DNA from: Lindgomyces ingoldianus
Lineage: Eukaryota > Ascomycota > Dothideomycetes > Pleosporales > Lindgomycetaceae
DNA: 64,000 nt
NCBI RefSeq assembly: GCF_010093535.1
Contig: NW_022985176.1
Location: forward strand, 1,204,360-1,268,359
Reading direction: 5' to 3'
Shown here: in pieces, positions 1 through 11,451 of the stretch
Numbering within the stretch: position 1 is the stretch's first letter
How the letters are laid out: every line of letters starts with the position of its first letter
Notes under the pieces: generated by a model
Databases searched by the model: none
What the model was told of the DNA's origin: nothing
The model's input: only the letters and a program-made list of their open reading frames with translations
Made by a program: the position numbers and the translations under genes

Positions 1-126
1 GATTCTTCTTAGACACTCTGGACGAGTTCCGACGCGGAGCCTGCTGCCGAGCCCGCCGCCGAGCCTGCACCTACTGAAACTAAGGAGGCTGAGGCTCCTG
101 CCGCCGCCGAGGAGGCAAAAGCTTAG
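1..126 (+). CDS. 3' end of an unidentified gene (Ala/Glu/Pro-rich C-terminus)
   Basis: Only the last exon is in the window. A pyrimidine-rich stretch ending in TTCTTAG (acceptor AG at 11-12) is followed by an open frame from 13 to the TAG stop at 124-126. The encoded tail is low-complexity and acidic: alternating Ala, Glu and Pro with Thr, ending in EEAKA. In-frame TAG at 10-12 shows that the frame cannot continue upstream without the splice. The tail carries no recognisable domain, so the product cannot be named. Confidence 0.6.
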
Positions 127-1191
127 ATTCCTAATCCTATCAGGTGGTAAAAGTGAAAGGGGGTTTCATGGTTTCGGTGCATTTGGGATGGGCAACGACA
201 CGTTTGCTTCATTGTTCAACGGACCTCAGGAAAGGGTTTTTAGGTTGCTAGGGGTTATGCTCCATTAGACTTCCTTAAATTCTCAACCTGTCAAACATCT
301 TATCTATCCTCGATACGATTGCCCGAAATTCTCTTCCCTTTTAATACACTCAACCCCACACGCAAACACACACAAACAAATCACAAATCACAAAGCACAA
401 TGGATCTTGTATGTGCCTTTGTTGCGTCGGTTCATAGCTCTTGGTTTGATGGGAGCGGTACCCGTAGCTTGGCTCCTTTTTACTTGAAGCATGGCTTGAC
501 GAGTCTTATGATTATCATACGATTCGATCTCTCTCTGGGCTTTTTTGGTGGTGTTCGTTTTATTCTTTCTTTTTCTTCTTCACCACGGCTCCCCTTCGCC
601 TGCTCACAGCACACGAGGTTTCGGGCCTTTCGATAGGTCAAGACTCAATGCCCAGCACAAAAATATACAAGATTTCAGAAGCTCGCGAGAGCTGAAAAAT
701 AGGTCTTAGAGTTGCTCTTAGCCTTGTTTGGAAAAAAAAAAAAAGAAAAAAAAAGGGAAGAAAGAAATCTGAAAGTAAAGTAGGTGAAAGTCGATCTTCA
801 CATTTCTTCGGCGTGGTTGTCTTCACTGCCACTAATTTCTCAAACATTATCTTCCTTAATTTCGCGATTATCACCCAGGCCATACGAATCAAGGACTCTT
901 GACTATCGTAAGAATTGACACACAATCAATATTGCATTCGGATTCTACACTTCAGATAACAGGTAGTTAAACGGACCTCGTGAATTTTCGGGGAAGAAGC
1001 GGAGAACGTGTGAAGTGAATTAGTGGTGTCTCTTCATCTGATAAATATTTCCAATTTCTCTACAGTTGCTTGAAGTGTCATATCTACCTTTTAGTGTCCT
1101 CTCTCCTTCTGCAACATACAAGGCACCTTCCTCTTACTAACTACCTACCATCGCGCTCTATGACCTCGAGACTCTTCAGCCGCAGCCGCCG
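127..1191. other. intergenic region, no convincing gene
   Basis: It holds the 3' flank of the upstream gene. A CACAATGG start context lies at 399-406, followed at once by a GTATGT donor-like hexamer (409-414). This could be the first mini-exon of a small spliced gene, but I could not find a credible downstream exon. A purine/A-rich run lies at about 730-772. Open frames here look like chance. Confidence 0.4.
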
Positions 1192-2452
1192 ATGAGCCAA
1201 GATTGCGACTGGTAAGTAAATGTTCCCACCTACCACTCTGGAGCGCATGACTCTTGGCTGCTTTATCATCTAAACGGAGCTGAAGTCAGGCCCACATCTA
1301 GCCCCTTGATCTCAGTGATTGCATCCAGTGCCGTTCACTTCTCACCAGTCTCGATAATGTTCGCCTTCGCATCTACCTTGAGCTTCATCTTCCCTTTCCT
1401 TTCCTTCCTTTCCTTTCCTTTCTATAAGGCGACCTCCAATTCTCTATCTTTACACTGCAGCTACACCTACAGCAAGCATTGGTTCAACATTTTCCAAAGC
1501 CGACCAAAATCCTATCGCGGATGCGAAATCACTAAGGTACGGATCCATATTGTGTTTGCCATTGCTGTGAATCCCGGCTATCATGTTCCGAGTTTCGCCT
1601 CCTTGATTGCCTGCGGAAATCCTAGTCATGATATTCAAAGAGACCTTGGTGGTTAACGCAGTACCCTACGTGACGACGGCGAACTCCGTAACGACGTGGG
1701 CTATTGGGGACAAAATCTATTCTACCCCATCTTCAGCCTCTGAGTGTTTGCAAGTAGGCCCATGCTGAAGATGAGCCAGTCTACCTGTCCCAGAACTACT
1801 TCGCTCTGCCGGTTCATTATGATACCTATCTACCCTTTATAGATTCGAGCAAGAATTCCTTCGACAGCTGATCTCTGAGCGAACGCTATGTCTTCTCCGC
1901 AGCTAGGCTGTCTCACGTTAAGAACACCATCATTAGAGTTGGTCAGGGACTTTCCCAAATCTAGACTAGAGCACACAACGAATGGCGGTGGGATAACGTG
2001 ATGATCAACTACGCTCCCTTCGAAGAGCTTGATCCGGCCGAACGATTCGAGAAGGCTCGCCGCACTCAGCTTAGTACGGTCGCAGACAAGTAAATGGCAA
2101 CGGAAGCTCAACCAACCCTTCCTCTTCCAAAGAAAATGGACTACGTCAAGGTCAGTTTCACAACCGCTTTCTATCCGCTCAGCGACTTTCGACCAACGAA
2201 CTGTTTTCGGGCCGAGTGGCTGGAAGTTCTGCGACCTCAAGCACAGTAGGGACTAGTATATGATCGGGAGAAGAAGCAGGCGGTTTTACGGAGGGTTAAG
2301 CGGAGACCGATTTCGACGGGAAAGCTCGCATCGAAAAGCGTATTCTGGAATTAGCCGATTTTTATAAGCCCAGGGAGTAATGGATTCCGGGGGACGAGGT
2401 GGAGGATTTGAGCCGAGTCTGCGTACAAAGGCCTGTTGACGAGGAAGAATAA
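1192..2452 (+). pseudogene. decayed or highly fragmented spliced gene, family not recognised
   Basis: A chain of short stretches reads as genuine protein on the plus strand but is broken by in-frame stops. An ATG at 1192 (MSQDCD) runs to a GTAAGT donor. The next exon starts after CTCAG at about 1314 and encodes CRSLLTSLDNVRLRIYLEL. A third block ends at a GTACGG donor (about 1538) that joins in phase to an exon after GCAG at about 1660 (LRNDVGYWGQNLFYPIF). Later blocks read YLSQNYFALPVHYDTYLPF (about 1770-1830), WRWDNVMINYAPFEELD (about 1985-2040) and DGKARIEKRILELADFY (about 2315-2370). Stops follow several blocks without a convincing donor. It may be a decayed gene, or a multi-exon gene whose splicing I could not resolve. 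Confidence 0.45.
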
Positions 2453-3011
2453 TACTGAAGCCTCTCCCCCCACCCGGTTCTTCTTCCTCCACTAGCTACT
2501 CCCCAGCTCTCACTTTTCTTCTTCGACCCAAAAGCATTACTTCAGGACCCAATCCGGAACATTGCTCCCTCGGCGTCTCTCTGGAACCTTTTCATACACG
2601 GAGTAAAGGCCAAGGGGATGGCTTATTTCTAGTTCACTGGCGGCACGACCTTTTCGAGACTGTTAAGCAATTTATCCTAGCATATACAAGGGAGGGGCTT
2701 TTCGTGATTCACAGCTCCCAAAGGATTCCTTTCATGTTGTGCAATTCTGTAAAAGGAGTATCGGCTTCGGATTTGGAACCTTGGCATCATCTTTCATGAT
2801 AGGAATAAGGCTCAGCAGGGCTTCAGTTCAAAGATGGATGGTGAATTTAGTGCCCGATGAATTCCAGCCTAACATTTCATATTGCGTCCTAGTACAACAC
2901 TTATTTCTCACATGAGCAAACAGACTCATCCGCTTCGGCCCATCCTAACCATTTTCAAGCTAATTAGCCAGTAGTGGTATATACAAAAGAAATTCAACCA
3001 GCTAAATAGCC
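2453..3011. other. intergenic region, 3' flanks of two converging units
   Basis: Nothing coding is supported. It separates the decayed plus-strand gene from the 3' end of the minus-strand SDH4 gene. Confidence 0.4.
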
Positions 3012-3803
3012 CTAAGCCTGCCAAAGCCTCTTCGCGGCTTCAGTGATTCCAACGTCATTGGTCTCGAATGAATAGAGAGCAACGCCAAGGGCGACAGTGC
3101 CAATGCGTAGGGCCCACATGGCGACCATGCGGGAGATGGGAAGGCGCTTCTTGGGGATGTAGTCGATGATGCATGACCTGGATGTTTATTAGTATTTCTG
3201 GAGCGTTGATTGGTGGCGGGGTAACGTGGGGTATGGAAGCTGCGGGACAGGAGGGCATATGAAGGAGACATACTCAAAGCCAATGTGGGAGTGGATAACA
3301 AGAAGAGCACAGAGAGTGGCATCCATGACTGGGTTAAGGGAACCCGAAGCGAAGGGGACAATAGTCAGGGGGATCAGGCCGACGGAGACAAGTCTATACC
3401 ATGCCGTTAGTTGTGGGAGTCAATTGAACGAACCAGCTTCGACAATGCTAATTGGAGCATCCAAGTGCAAGAAAAGACAGGTGTAGCTATAGACATACCT
3501 CTCAAAAGTCCAGTGATAGGCGCCATGGACAGGCTCTGGGTTGGGGACGGGGACGGGATCGTTCAGCGTTCCGTGGATCTTCTGCGGTAGGGGAGGAATA
3601 ATCTGCTGGCGCTGGGTAACATGAAAGGCGGCAATTCTTGTCGACTTTGGGATTGTAGGGTGTACGAACTGCGGGCGGAGCTGGTGGATTAATGGCGAGG
3701 ATCGCTTGATACCGGAGCGCGCGAAGGACGAGAGCATGCGTTGTGAGGCGGCGGGGTTCTGGCAGGCTGACCTGAGAAGGCCGGGACGCATGATGGATGC
3801 CAT
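3012..3803 (-). CDS. SDH4: succinate dehydrogenase membrane anchor subunit (CybS), mitochondrial
   Basis: Small membrane-anchor subunit of respiratory complex II in the inner mitochondrial membrane; it helps bind haem b and ubiquinone. Exons (minus strand): 3803-3499, 3393-3274 and 3177-3012. They join in phase to 591 nt, 196 aa. Both introns are GT-AG (GTATGT donors). The N-terminus (MASIMRPGLLRSACQ) is Arg/Ser-rich without acidic residues, as in mitochondrial presequences. The core has the family block SVGLIPLTIVPFASGSLNP, then the helix ending LVIHSHIGFE with the haem-region His, then IIDYIPKKR and a last hydrophobic helix. The length is normal for fungal CybS. The next gene upstream (divergent) is another nuclear-encoded mitochondrial protein. 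Confidence 0.93.
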
Positions 3804-4112
3804 TGCAGCTGCTTCAGGCTACGCAACGGAGGGCGCAGTGGAGAGGAGGAGTGGGTGAGGTGGTGAGTGAGGTGGTGAGGTTGGAGGGACGGATGCATGA
3901 GGCTCGCATGACAATCCCGAGGTGAAATCGTGATGCATCTGATTGGCCACCTACATCGGCTGCCGAGATGTTCCGACGCAGATTTGGACCTCACCACTTC
4001 GACCATCTGAGCCAAGCAATTGTGCAGCTCTTGCAAATACCTCACCACCCCCATCCACCTCCCGCGATCTCCCATCCCCCTCCGCTACCCAAGTACACAG
4101 CGAGCTGCTCCA
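3804..4112. promoter_or_regulatory. divergent promoter region between two mitochondrial genes
   Basis: 309 bp separate the ATG of SDH4 (minus strand) from the ATG of the mitochondrial processing peptidase beta gene (plus strand), so both promoters and both 5' UTRs must share this interval. It contains a CT/CC-rich tract on the plus strand just upstream of the peptidase start (about 4037-4090), and GGTGAG-type repeats at about 3855-3885. No TATA box is obvious. The shared regulation is inferred from layout only. Confidence 0.6.
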
Positions 4113-5813
4113 ATGGCCTCCCGCCGGCTCGCCCTGAACTTGCAGCAGAGCCTGCGCAGTCGCGCCGCCATCAATGCCGTCAAGGCGAGGCAGACTCCCT
4201 TGACCAGAGGCCTGGCGACGCCTGTCTCCCATGGCGCCAGCACCGAATCTACCACTCTGAGCAATGGCTTCACGGTATGTAGGCCCCGAAATAAGCTCTT
4301 AGGACTGCAATTGACCCCCCGGAACAGATCGCCACGGAACATTCACCCTGGGCTCAGACCTCGACCGTCGGCGTGTGGATCGATGCTGGAAGTCGGGCAG
4401 AGACCGACAAGACCAACGGAACCGCGCATTTCTTGGAGCATCTTGCCTTCAAGGTATGCGAGAAGCTTGTTGGGGATGAATTGGGACGGCGGAGCTAATT
4501 TCCGGGTGTAGGGAACGCAGAAGCGCACGCAGCAGCAGTTGGAGCTTGAGATAGAGAACATGGGCGGCCACCTCAATGCTTACACCTCGGTATGCTTTCT
4601 GCGGAGAGTCTGGGTGTGCGTGCCGCGGGATGCTAATGGAGATGCCAGCGCGAAAACACTGTCTACTACGCCAAATCGTTCAACGCCGATGTCCCCGCCA
4701 CCGTCGACATCCTCTCCGACATCCTCCAGAACTCGAAGTTGGAGCCCCAGGCCATCGAGCGTGAGCGCGACGTCATCCTCCGCGAACAGGAAGAAGTCGA
4801 CAAGCAGCTTGAAGAGGTTGTCTTCGATCATCTGCACGCCACCGCTTTCCAGGGCCAGCCCCTCGGGCGAACAATCCTCGGGCCTAAGGAAAACATTGAA
4901 ACCATCTCGCGCACCGACTTGGAGAATTACATCAAGACAAACTATACGGCTGACCGCATGGTGCTCGTCGGAGCTGGTGGCGTCCCCCACCAACAGCTCG
5001 TCGATCTTGCGGAGAAGTACTTTGCCGGACTGCCCTCGGAACCCCCGAACTACTCTTCCCAGGCTGTTGCCGCTGCTCAGAAGCAGAAACCTGAGTTCAT
5101 TGGCTCTGAGGTCCGTATCCGAGACGACACAATGCCCACCGCCAACATCGCCATCGCTGTTGAGGGTGTGAGCTGGAAGGACGAGGACTACTTCACGGCT
5201 TTGGTTACGCAGGCCATTGTCGGCAACTGGGACCGTGCCATGGGCAATTCGCCGTACCTAGGAAGCAAGCTAAGCACCTTCGTCTCTCAGAACAACCTGG
5301 CAAACAGCTTTATGAGCTTCTCGACGAGCTACTCAGACACTGGGTAAGCTTGAAAATTCCCTTCACCAATGTTCCCTCCGGCGTAAAAGAGAGCATTCGA
5401 ATTGACGCTAATTTATCAACAGTCTCTGGGGAATCTACCTCGTCTCCTCAACCCCTACACGCGTCGACGACCTCGTCCACTTCACCCTCCGCGAATGGTC
5501 TCGCCTCTCCCTCAACGTCACCTCCGCCGAAACTGAACGCGCAAAAGCCCAACTTAAAGCCTCCCTTCTCCTTGCCCTCGACGGCACCACGGCTGTCGCC
5601 GAAGACATCGGTCGACAGATCATCACCACGGGTCGCAGGTTAGGTCCCGAGGAAGTGGAGCGCGTGGTTGGCGCCATTACAGAAAAAGACGTCATGGACT
5701 TTGCGAAACGGAAGCTCTGGGATCGGGATATTGCCATCTCGGCGGTGGGGCAGATTGAGGGGTTGCTAGATTATAATCGTGTGAGGAATGATATGAGCAG
5801 GATGCTCTCATAA
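4113..5813 (+). CDS. MAS1: mitochondrial processing peptidase, beta subunit
   Basis: Catalytic subunit of the matrix peptidase that removes presequences from imported proteins. It works as a heterodimer with the alpha subunit (M16 metallopeptidase family). Exons: 4113-4274, 4328-4453, 4512-4589, 4649-5343 and 5423-5813. They join in phase to 1,452 nt, 483 aa. Exon 2 ends with the inverted zinc motif HFLEH (HxxEH), and exon 4 supplies the downstream acidic segment (ERERDVILREQEEVDKQLEE). The glycine-rich stretch needed for substrate binding is in the C-terminal half (MGNSPYLGSKLSTF). The first ~40 residues are Arg/Ala/Ser-rich (MASRRLALNLQQSLRSRAAI), a typical presequence. Length matches fungal homologues (about 470-490 aa). 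All introns are canonical GT-AG. Confidence 0.96.
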
Positions 5814-6224
5814 AGCTCCAGAGTTTTGGGGGTAGGGTTCGGTGGTAAAGTGTCGGAGAGGAGAGTGATAGATGGTGGATGGATGGATGGATAGCATGGA
5901 CAGGCAATTGTATTTTGTGTACATGTACACTTATCGTTGATACAGAAAGATTTCTTTTGCTTCTGATCTTGTGCTTGAGAATGCACCGGTTCTTTGCGAT
6001 ATGAGCATGAGGATTCTCGTCGATCCTGTTAATGATGATGCTGAGATAGACCTGTTCAGGACTACTCTTCGGAGAAGGTATAGGTTCTCCATCTCTTCAA
6101 GGCTTTCCCTTTCTTTTTCTCACCCCACAACATAATCACACCACTTAGGTGTGTCGCGACAATTAAGTGTATATGCAAGAACTCCCTCCCTTGTCTACGA
6201 TCGCATCCATATTCGAACAAGCGA

Positions 6225-6226
<2 letters not shown>

Positions 6227-6265
<39 letters not shown>
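6227..6265. repeat. poly-C homopolymer, 39 nt
   Basis: Thirty-nine uninterrupted C on the plus strand (poly-G on the minus strand). The length is as written; such runs are often mis-measured by sequencing. It lies in the 3' intergenic space between convergent genes. Confidence 0.9.
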
Positions 6266-6267
<2 letters not shown>

Positions 6268-6515
6268 CATTCCAGGAATCCACACTTTAGTAGTTTCTGT
6301 ACATAGGACTAGTATATCTGCCTGCTTACATACATGCTCTCCATAAACCAAGCCAACCCCGAAGCGAACTTGGTTCCTGGATTTTAGTTCTGGGTCTGGA
6401 TCTAGTGTCTCCCAGTCCGCTTCCTTCATAGGGAGAATAGGATGAGTTGCAAGTAAGCCTAAAGAGAGAGGAGGGACCGAAGGGGTGGGCGTGGCATGGT
6501 GTGGTAGGTGATGGT

Positions 6516-6540
6516 TATGGTATGGTATGGTATGGTATGG
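6516..6540 (+). repeat. (TATGG)5 microsatellite
   Basis: Five perfect TATGG units, preceded by imperfect GGTGATGG/GTGGTATGG variants from about 6491. Confidence 0.85.
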
Positions 6541-7902
6541 CTGGAGAGGGGTGTGGGATATTATTTAGGAGGGGTAAGTAATGGGGGGAAGAGGTGAAGG
6601 GTAGGGAGAGGAGATGATTGGGGAGTGAGGTGTGCGGGGTGAAGGGTGAATGGTGAGTGAGTGAGTGAGTAGCAAGATAGTGAGTGGTAAGAAATAGGAA
6701 GTAACATTTAGTAAAGGAATTTGAGTGAATACTAAACAGTAAATAATCACTAGGATAAAACGCATGCTACTGGTTTTGGCAGAGAGGAATATTCTGCCCT
6801 GTTCAAGTTTGAGTGCTAGGATTGACTATTCATGCCTAATTCAGCCAAGCACATCGTTCCAACCACCTGTATCTTACGTCCAAGCATCCTTACCGTAGTC
6901 TCTCAAGGCTCTCCGCCGTCATAATGCATTCGCTGTGATCAGATCTCTTCTTTTCGGATGAATAAGACCGATATTTCAAACGTGACATTGTCTCATTGAG
7001 GCACCTAGGCAAGAAATCCAATATAGTAGAAGTTACATGCATGAATTTTGATCTTAACACGGCCTCATTACGAAGCTCTAGGATATATTTACCGTCATCA
7101 TGCCACCCAGAACAATCCTATTCATCATATCCAACTGCGAATAGCCCAATTCGGATCCAAATTAGACTTATTTTACGAAGCTCTTTTCTCGTCAAAGTGA
7201 GTGTATTGAAACAAACCTGGCCATTAGCCCTCAGTCCGAGTCCGAGCCCGAGTTGGTAAAAATCGCAGTGGCGACACAGAATTCCGCAGTGCCGTACACA
7301 AAGATTAAAAGAAAAAAAATTGACTACGAGAAGCTCCAAAATGCGCCTAGAGTTCACCTGACACCACGTGGCAAAAAAACCAGACAAGAAAGAAGCGAAC
7401 GCCCAAGCCCCGTGGGGTGTAATGCGATAGAGGACAGGGTGACTGTCGTGATACTGGATCGAATGGTAAAGTTGTGCTAAAGAGAAAAAGGGGGTTTTTG
7501 AGAAGCGAAGAAAAATCTAATTCGTTGTTGAGGAGCTCAGGATGGCGTTGTGCCATGATCCATAATCCATGATCCATGATCCATGAACCGAGCCATCCAT
7601 CTGATCGCATCAACAGGAGTTAATTGGGGATGAAAATAGAAGTTAACAGGTCTGTCGGACGGATACTGGGTCAAAGTCTTTGTTGTCGAAGCGAATCTGG
7701 AGAGAAGTTGGAAACGCCAGTGTAACCAGCCCCCGACGCCGCTATGCAACGCTTGGAAACACGATGATCAGGTATATGTAGTGCTGTAAGTTGGGCTGGT
7801 GGCGGATGTATGCGACAGTTAATGGCCGTGATCATGTCGTAATGTAAGTTAGTTAGTCGGCTCGTCTCAGTGATGCGGTGAGGCTAAGGAGGTCCACGGT
7901 CG

Positions 7903-8701
7903 CTACTTGATGTTGCGGCTTTTGCCCTTGCCTTTTCCGCCCTTGCCAGCGCCGGAAGAGGTGATTTTACTTGTCTGCATGAGCTCACCGATGTATCTTA
8001 AATGTGTTAGACGACTTCATTAAAGTCAAAGTTGCATAATGAAGACCTACGATTGAAGAAACTTGTTGCCGCCTTCGAGCTTTTCGTGCTCCGACCGCAC
8101 TATCTCGACACGGTCGACGATTTCTAGGAGACTGGCTTGCAGAGCTTTGGCCTGCCTGATGAAATTGTTAGTGTCGTGTTCGCTGGCCACGTCGTGGAAG
8201 GTGTAGGAACAGGTGCTGGTGCTATTGGGGTCAATAGGGTGCGGTGCGAGGCCCGAGCCTCGTGTTCCGCCGGTGACACAACCATAGCTGGCTGATGTCA
8301 TTGATGTGCGTTTGGTGTGCTCCTTTGAGGGATGCAGTTGAGGTTACGGAACGACAGATGAGTATGCAAAACAGTACTCACTCTATCAATGCCTGCCGGG
8401 CTTCATGGCCCATCTTCTCAATCTCCTCGCTACTCCGCCGCGGGCTCATGGTTCTCGCATCGCCATCGTCATACTCCTCTTCCTTGAGCTCCACCTGCGG
8501 GCTGTCGCGGGGTATTATGATGGTACCACTCGATTTCCTGCTCCCCAGACGCGGGCGCGCGAGCTTGGCAGGATCTGGCTTGGGCTGGTCGGCGTCGCTG
8601 ACCGACGACACCGACGAGGTCGAGCTCATGTCGTCTGGGTAGGACTGTGGGCGGTCGTCTGGCGCAAGAGGGAAGGGCGTCGTGACAGTGGCCTCCGACA
8701 T
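7903..8701 (-). CDS. short coiled-coil protein, SCOC/DUF2205 family
   Basis: Small coiled-coil protein of the family whose animal member SCOC acts at the Golgi and in autophagy; the role in fungi is inferred from the family only. Exons: 8701-8382, 8155-8051 and 7996-7903. They join in phase to 519 nt, 172 aa. The N-terminal ~95 residues are Ser/Pro/Asp-rich and probably disordered. The conserved part is the C-terminal heptad-rich helix, running from ALIEQAKALQASLLEIVDRV to EKLEGGNKFLQSYIGELM, ending in a basic Gly/Lys tail (GKGGKGKGRNIK). The phase-2 junctions at both introns restore the coiled-coil frame exactly. The ATG at 8701 is chosen because upstream in-frame sequence is not protein-like. 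Donors are GTGAGT and GTAGGT. Confidence 0.82.
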
Positions 8702-11443
8702 GGCATTCAGAGAGCGGGCAGCTGTCGCGGCTCTTCTGTGCGCGAGGTTCGAGGTTCGGTGTGGGCGCGCGACGCAGGGAGTCGGCAGCGGGCTTGCCGC
8801 TAGATCAAGAGATGGGAAGCGGACAGCTGGCCAAGGAGGGAATAATTGAGGACGCGCTAAGCTTTTGCCGTCGGACCCTGAAATGGCTGCCCCTGCTTTC
8901 GGAAGACGCTTCGTACAGGTCAGAACCTTGGAATGGTGGCCAGCAGGGAAAAGGTGTGTGAGGGAGTAATGCAGCAAGGTGGAAATCAGAGGCCGCTCGT
9001 GGGCTAAAGGCAGGATTGACGGTGGGGAAGGAAGGCGCCGAATGGGTGGTGTGAGGGTGGTGGTGGTGGTGATGGTAGTGGCGCGCGGCGTGGATTTTCA
9101 GATCATTCGGTCAGAAAGAGTATCAGATCAGTGACTGCTCGTTGCGATGATAGCCCTCGCTCATCGGCCGCAGTTGAGCTCTGCAAGGGTAGGCGCCCAC
9201 GCCGTCAATTGAGGAGCTGCAGACGCACAGGCCCGTAGAAGTGCCGCCGTCGTGAGCTTTGAGGGCGAGACGTCGTTCAACCGCAAACCGAAGCAATCTG
9301 GTCGAAGAAAGCCCGAGTCCCGCGACGCGAGCGCTTCTTCATGAGCAATGCCTCCAGAACATTTCAGGCGACGTCTGCGTGTGCCGGTTGCCAGCCACCG
9401 AGCGGCGGAGAAGACACTCGCTGAGGACATCTCGTTGCTGATCGCTAGCAAATTCCCTTGCCTATGACGTCTTTGACGGAATCAAATGCAGGGTAAACCA
9501 CCTCCCCCAACTGCGTGCCTTCTTGTCTTCGCCAATCTCTCCGGATCGGGTATCGTCTAGGAAGCTTGGCAGTCCACCCACGCCTCCGCTCCCTCCTCCC
9601 GTGACGCCATCACCCAGTTCCACCGCCTCCTCCCCTTACTGATACATCGCCGTCCTTGCCGGGGCTCTGCTCCCTACAGCTGCCCTTGTAAGATGGCCAT
9701 GCTCGAACTACCAACTCATCCCGTCGCTAGCAACGACACCAGCCCCTTCCAACTGCGCTCTTTGACTCAACAAACAGCCAGAGTACCCCTTTTCAAGCAC
9801 GGTAATGATCGTTACCCTCCAGCACCATTACAACGTTGCACGGATTCTCACATCCGCTCGCCCTTCTATAATTACAATGTTCGCCTTGCTTTCGTGTGAT
9901 TCGGTCTTGGATGCTGATCCCTTTCTCGCGCGGCACACCGCGCAACACCTCCCTCCTCTTTCGTCAAGTCTCATCAGGCTCGGTCCCAATATCCCCTGTT
10001 CTCTTTCTAAGAATCACTTGGCTTAGCACATCCTCAAGCTCGGGAGGTGCCGTCTTGATCCTTTTATTCACAAACATGGCGATTAAAATCCTTAAAAGAT
10101 ATTTTGAGAATCGCCACTGGAAATAAGAGAAGCCTGAAACGCGAAATTGCGAACTGTGGAATTTATGATCAAAGCAGTGTCATCCCAAGGGAATGTTGCC
10201 CACTGTGCATGAAGCCGGACGTCATTCTCTTATGGGAGGATTATGATCGTCGTTTTCAAAACGTAGAAGAGAACGGTTTTGGGAAGGTAAGGTGCCGATT
10301 GCGACACCTTCCGACTCAGTCCAATGAATCAGATGGGGGATCTCTGAGCTCAGCGGAGAATTTACCCTAGCCTCAACGACTATCGCATCCCTCCCAACGA
10401 GTCAACGTGCCCACTCTGCGGGCAGTGGTGGCTTAACGTACAGGCTTGACGGACGATGAAACTAGACCTGCGTTTCATTGGGCTCTGCATCTCACAGAAG
10501 GGTTCTGTGGGGTGCCCAAGATGAGAGATTCTTCAGGACAGAGGCTAGGGTTTGAGATAGCAAATACCGGTCGGCGGCGTTAGACTGGAGAAATAACGTA
10601 GAGTGTCGGGCCCTTCACATCCATGTGACTCAAGAAGAATTGGCTACAGGCGCAGGTGCCGCAGGGTCCAAATATGAAGATCTGGATATAATTGGGGGAG
10701 GTCACCGCCTTTCTGCTCTGCGACGATCCTTCCGGAGAATGGACAATCCGTAACTTCAGGATAAGTTCACCACGGACAGCCGCATTCGGCCCCCAATACG
10801 GCGACCGTTGCACGAAACTCCACCTGAAGGCTCTAAAAGAAGACTCTTGAGCTCTTCTCGGTTTTGGCCAAGCATGGATACTTTAACAAAAGGAAACAGT
10901 TATCTGAGTTGTCCACCAATAGCATCAGACCGTATGTGTTTATCCTCCGTAAAGCTCGAGGGTAGATAGCGCTAGCTAGAGGAAAGATAGCGTTGATTCA
11001 TAATCGTATTTCGTACTAAGTGCGGAGGAATCAGAGAATTAGCACAGGCCAATTCAAGCTGCTATGTAAGGTGACGTAGTCGCGTAGGTGTTCTTGACCG
11101 AGAAGGAACAAGGTGCATATCTTGTTTAACTTCGCGTCCAAGCTACTGCGGTGAGGACAGGATTCCATTGCATGAGTTCCTGTCACTTGCTTGTCATATG
11201 TGATATCAAATCTCCCTACGATCTTGTTTTTCTCAAGTTGGAGCAATCATATCGGGCACTCTTTCCATTCAGGCGAACACCTCTCTCCAAAGGATTTTAA
11301 TTATCTATCTTATAAAACCTTTTCGATTCCATGTCCCTCTCGGCATGAAGTAGCTGCATGTCAGCAGCACAGCAAGTGTTTTACCGGATTTCAAACTCAC
11401 GATATAGGCTCTGACGTGATCTAATACCATCGGTTCAAAATGC
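8702..11443. other. 2.7-kb region without a convincing gene
   Basis: It begins with the promoter of the SCOC-type gene, including a GGTGGT-type repeat at about 9052-9075. Further on there are only short open frames on both strands with no domain and no consistent splice sites. Two of them (about 10104-10370 on plus, 10580-10813 on minus) carry paired cysteines but nothing I recognise. It ends at the target duplication of the hAT-like element. Confidence 0.4.
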
Positions 11444-11451
11444 CTTGTGGT

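Larger units (their letters stand above)
5814..7902. other. long intergenic region with simple repeats, no gene seen
   Basis: It lies between the 3' ends of the processing peptidase gene and the SCOC-type gene (convergent). It holds a 39-nt poly-C run (6227-6265), five TATGG units (6516-6540), a G/A-rich stretch (about 6540-6660) and a 7-bp-period CATGATC repeat (7554-7588). Open frames cross these repeats and look spurious. Confidence 0.5.

Noticed and set aside
6062..6429. Open frames with long poly-glycine runs on the minus strand
   Set aside because: They are only translations of the poly-C homopolymer; the flanks carry no domain or splice support.
9161..9451. 96-codon minus-strand frame in the region upstream of the SCOC-type gene
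   Set aside because: No homology pattern, and the overlapping plus-strand frame is equally open; probably chance.
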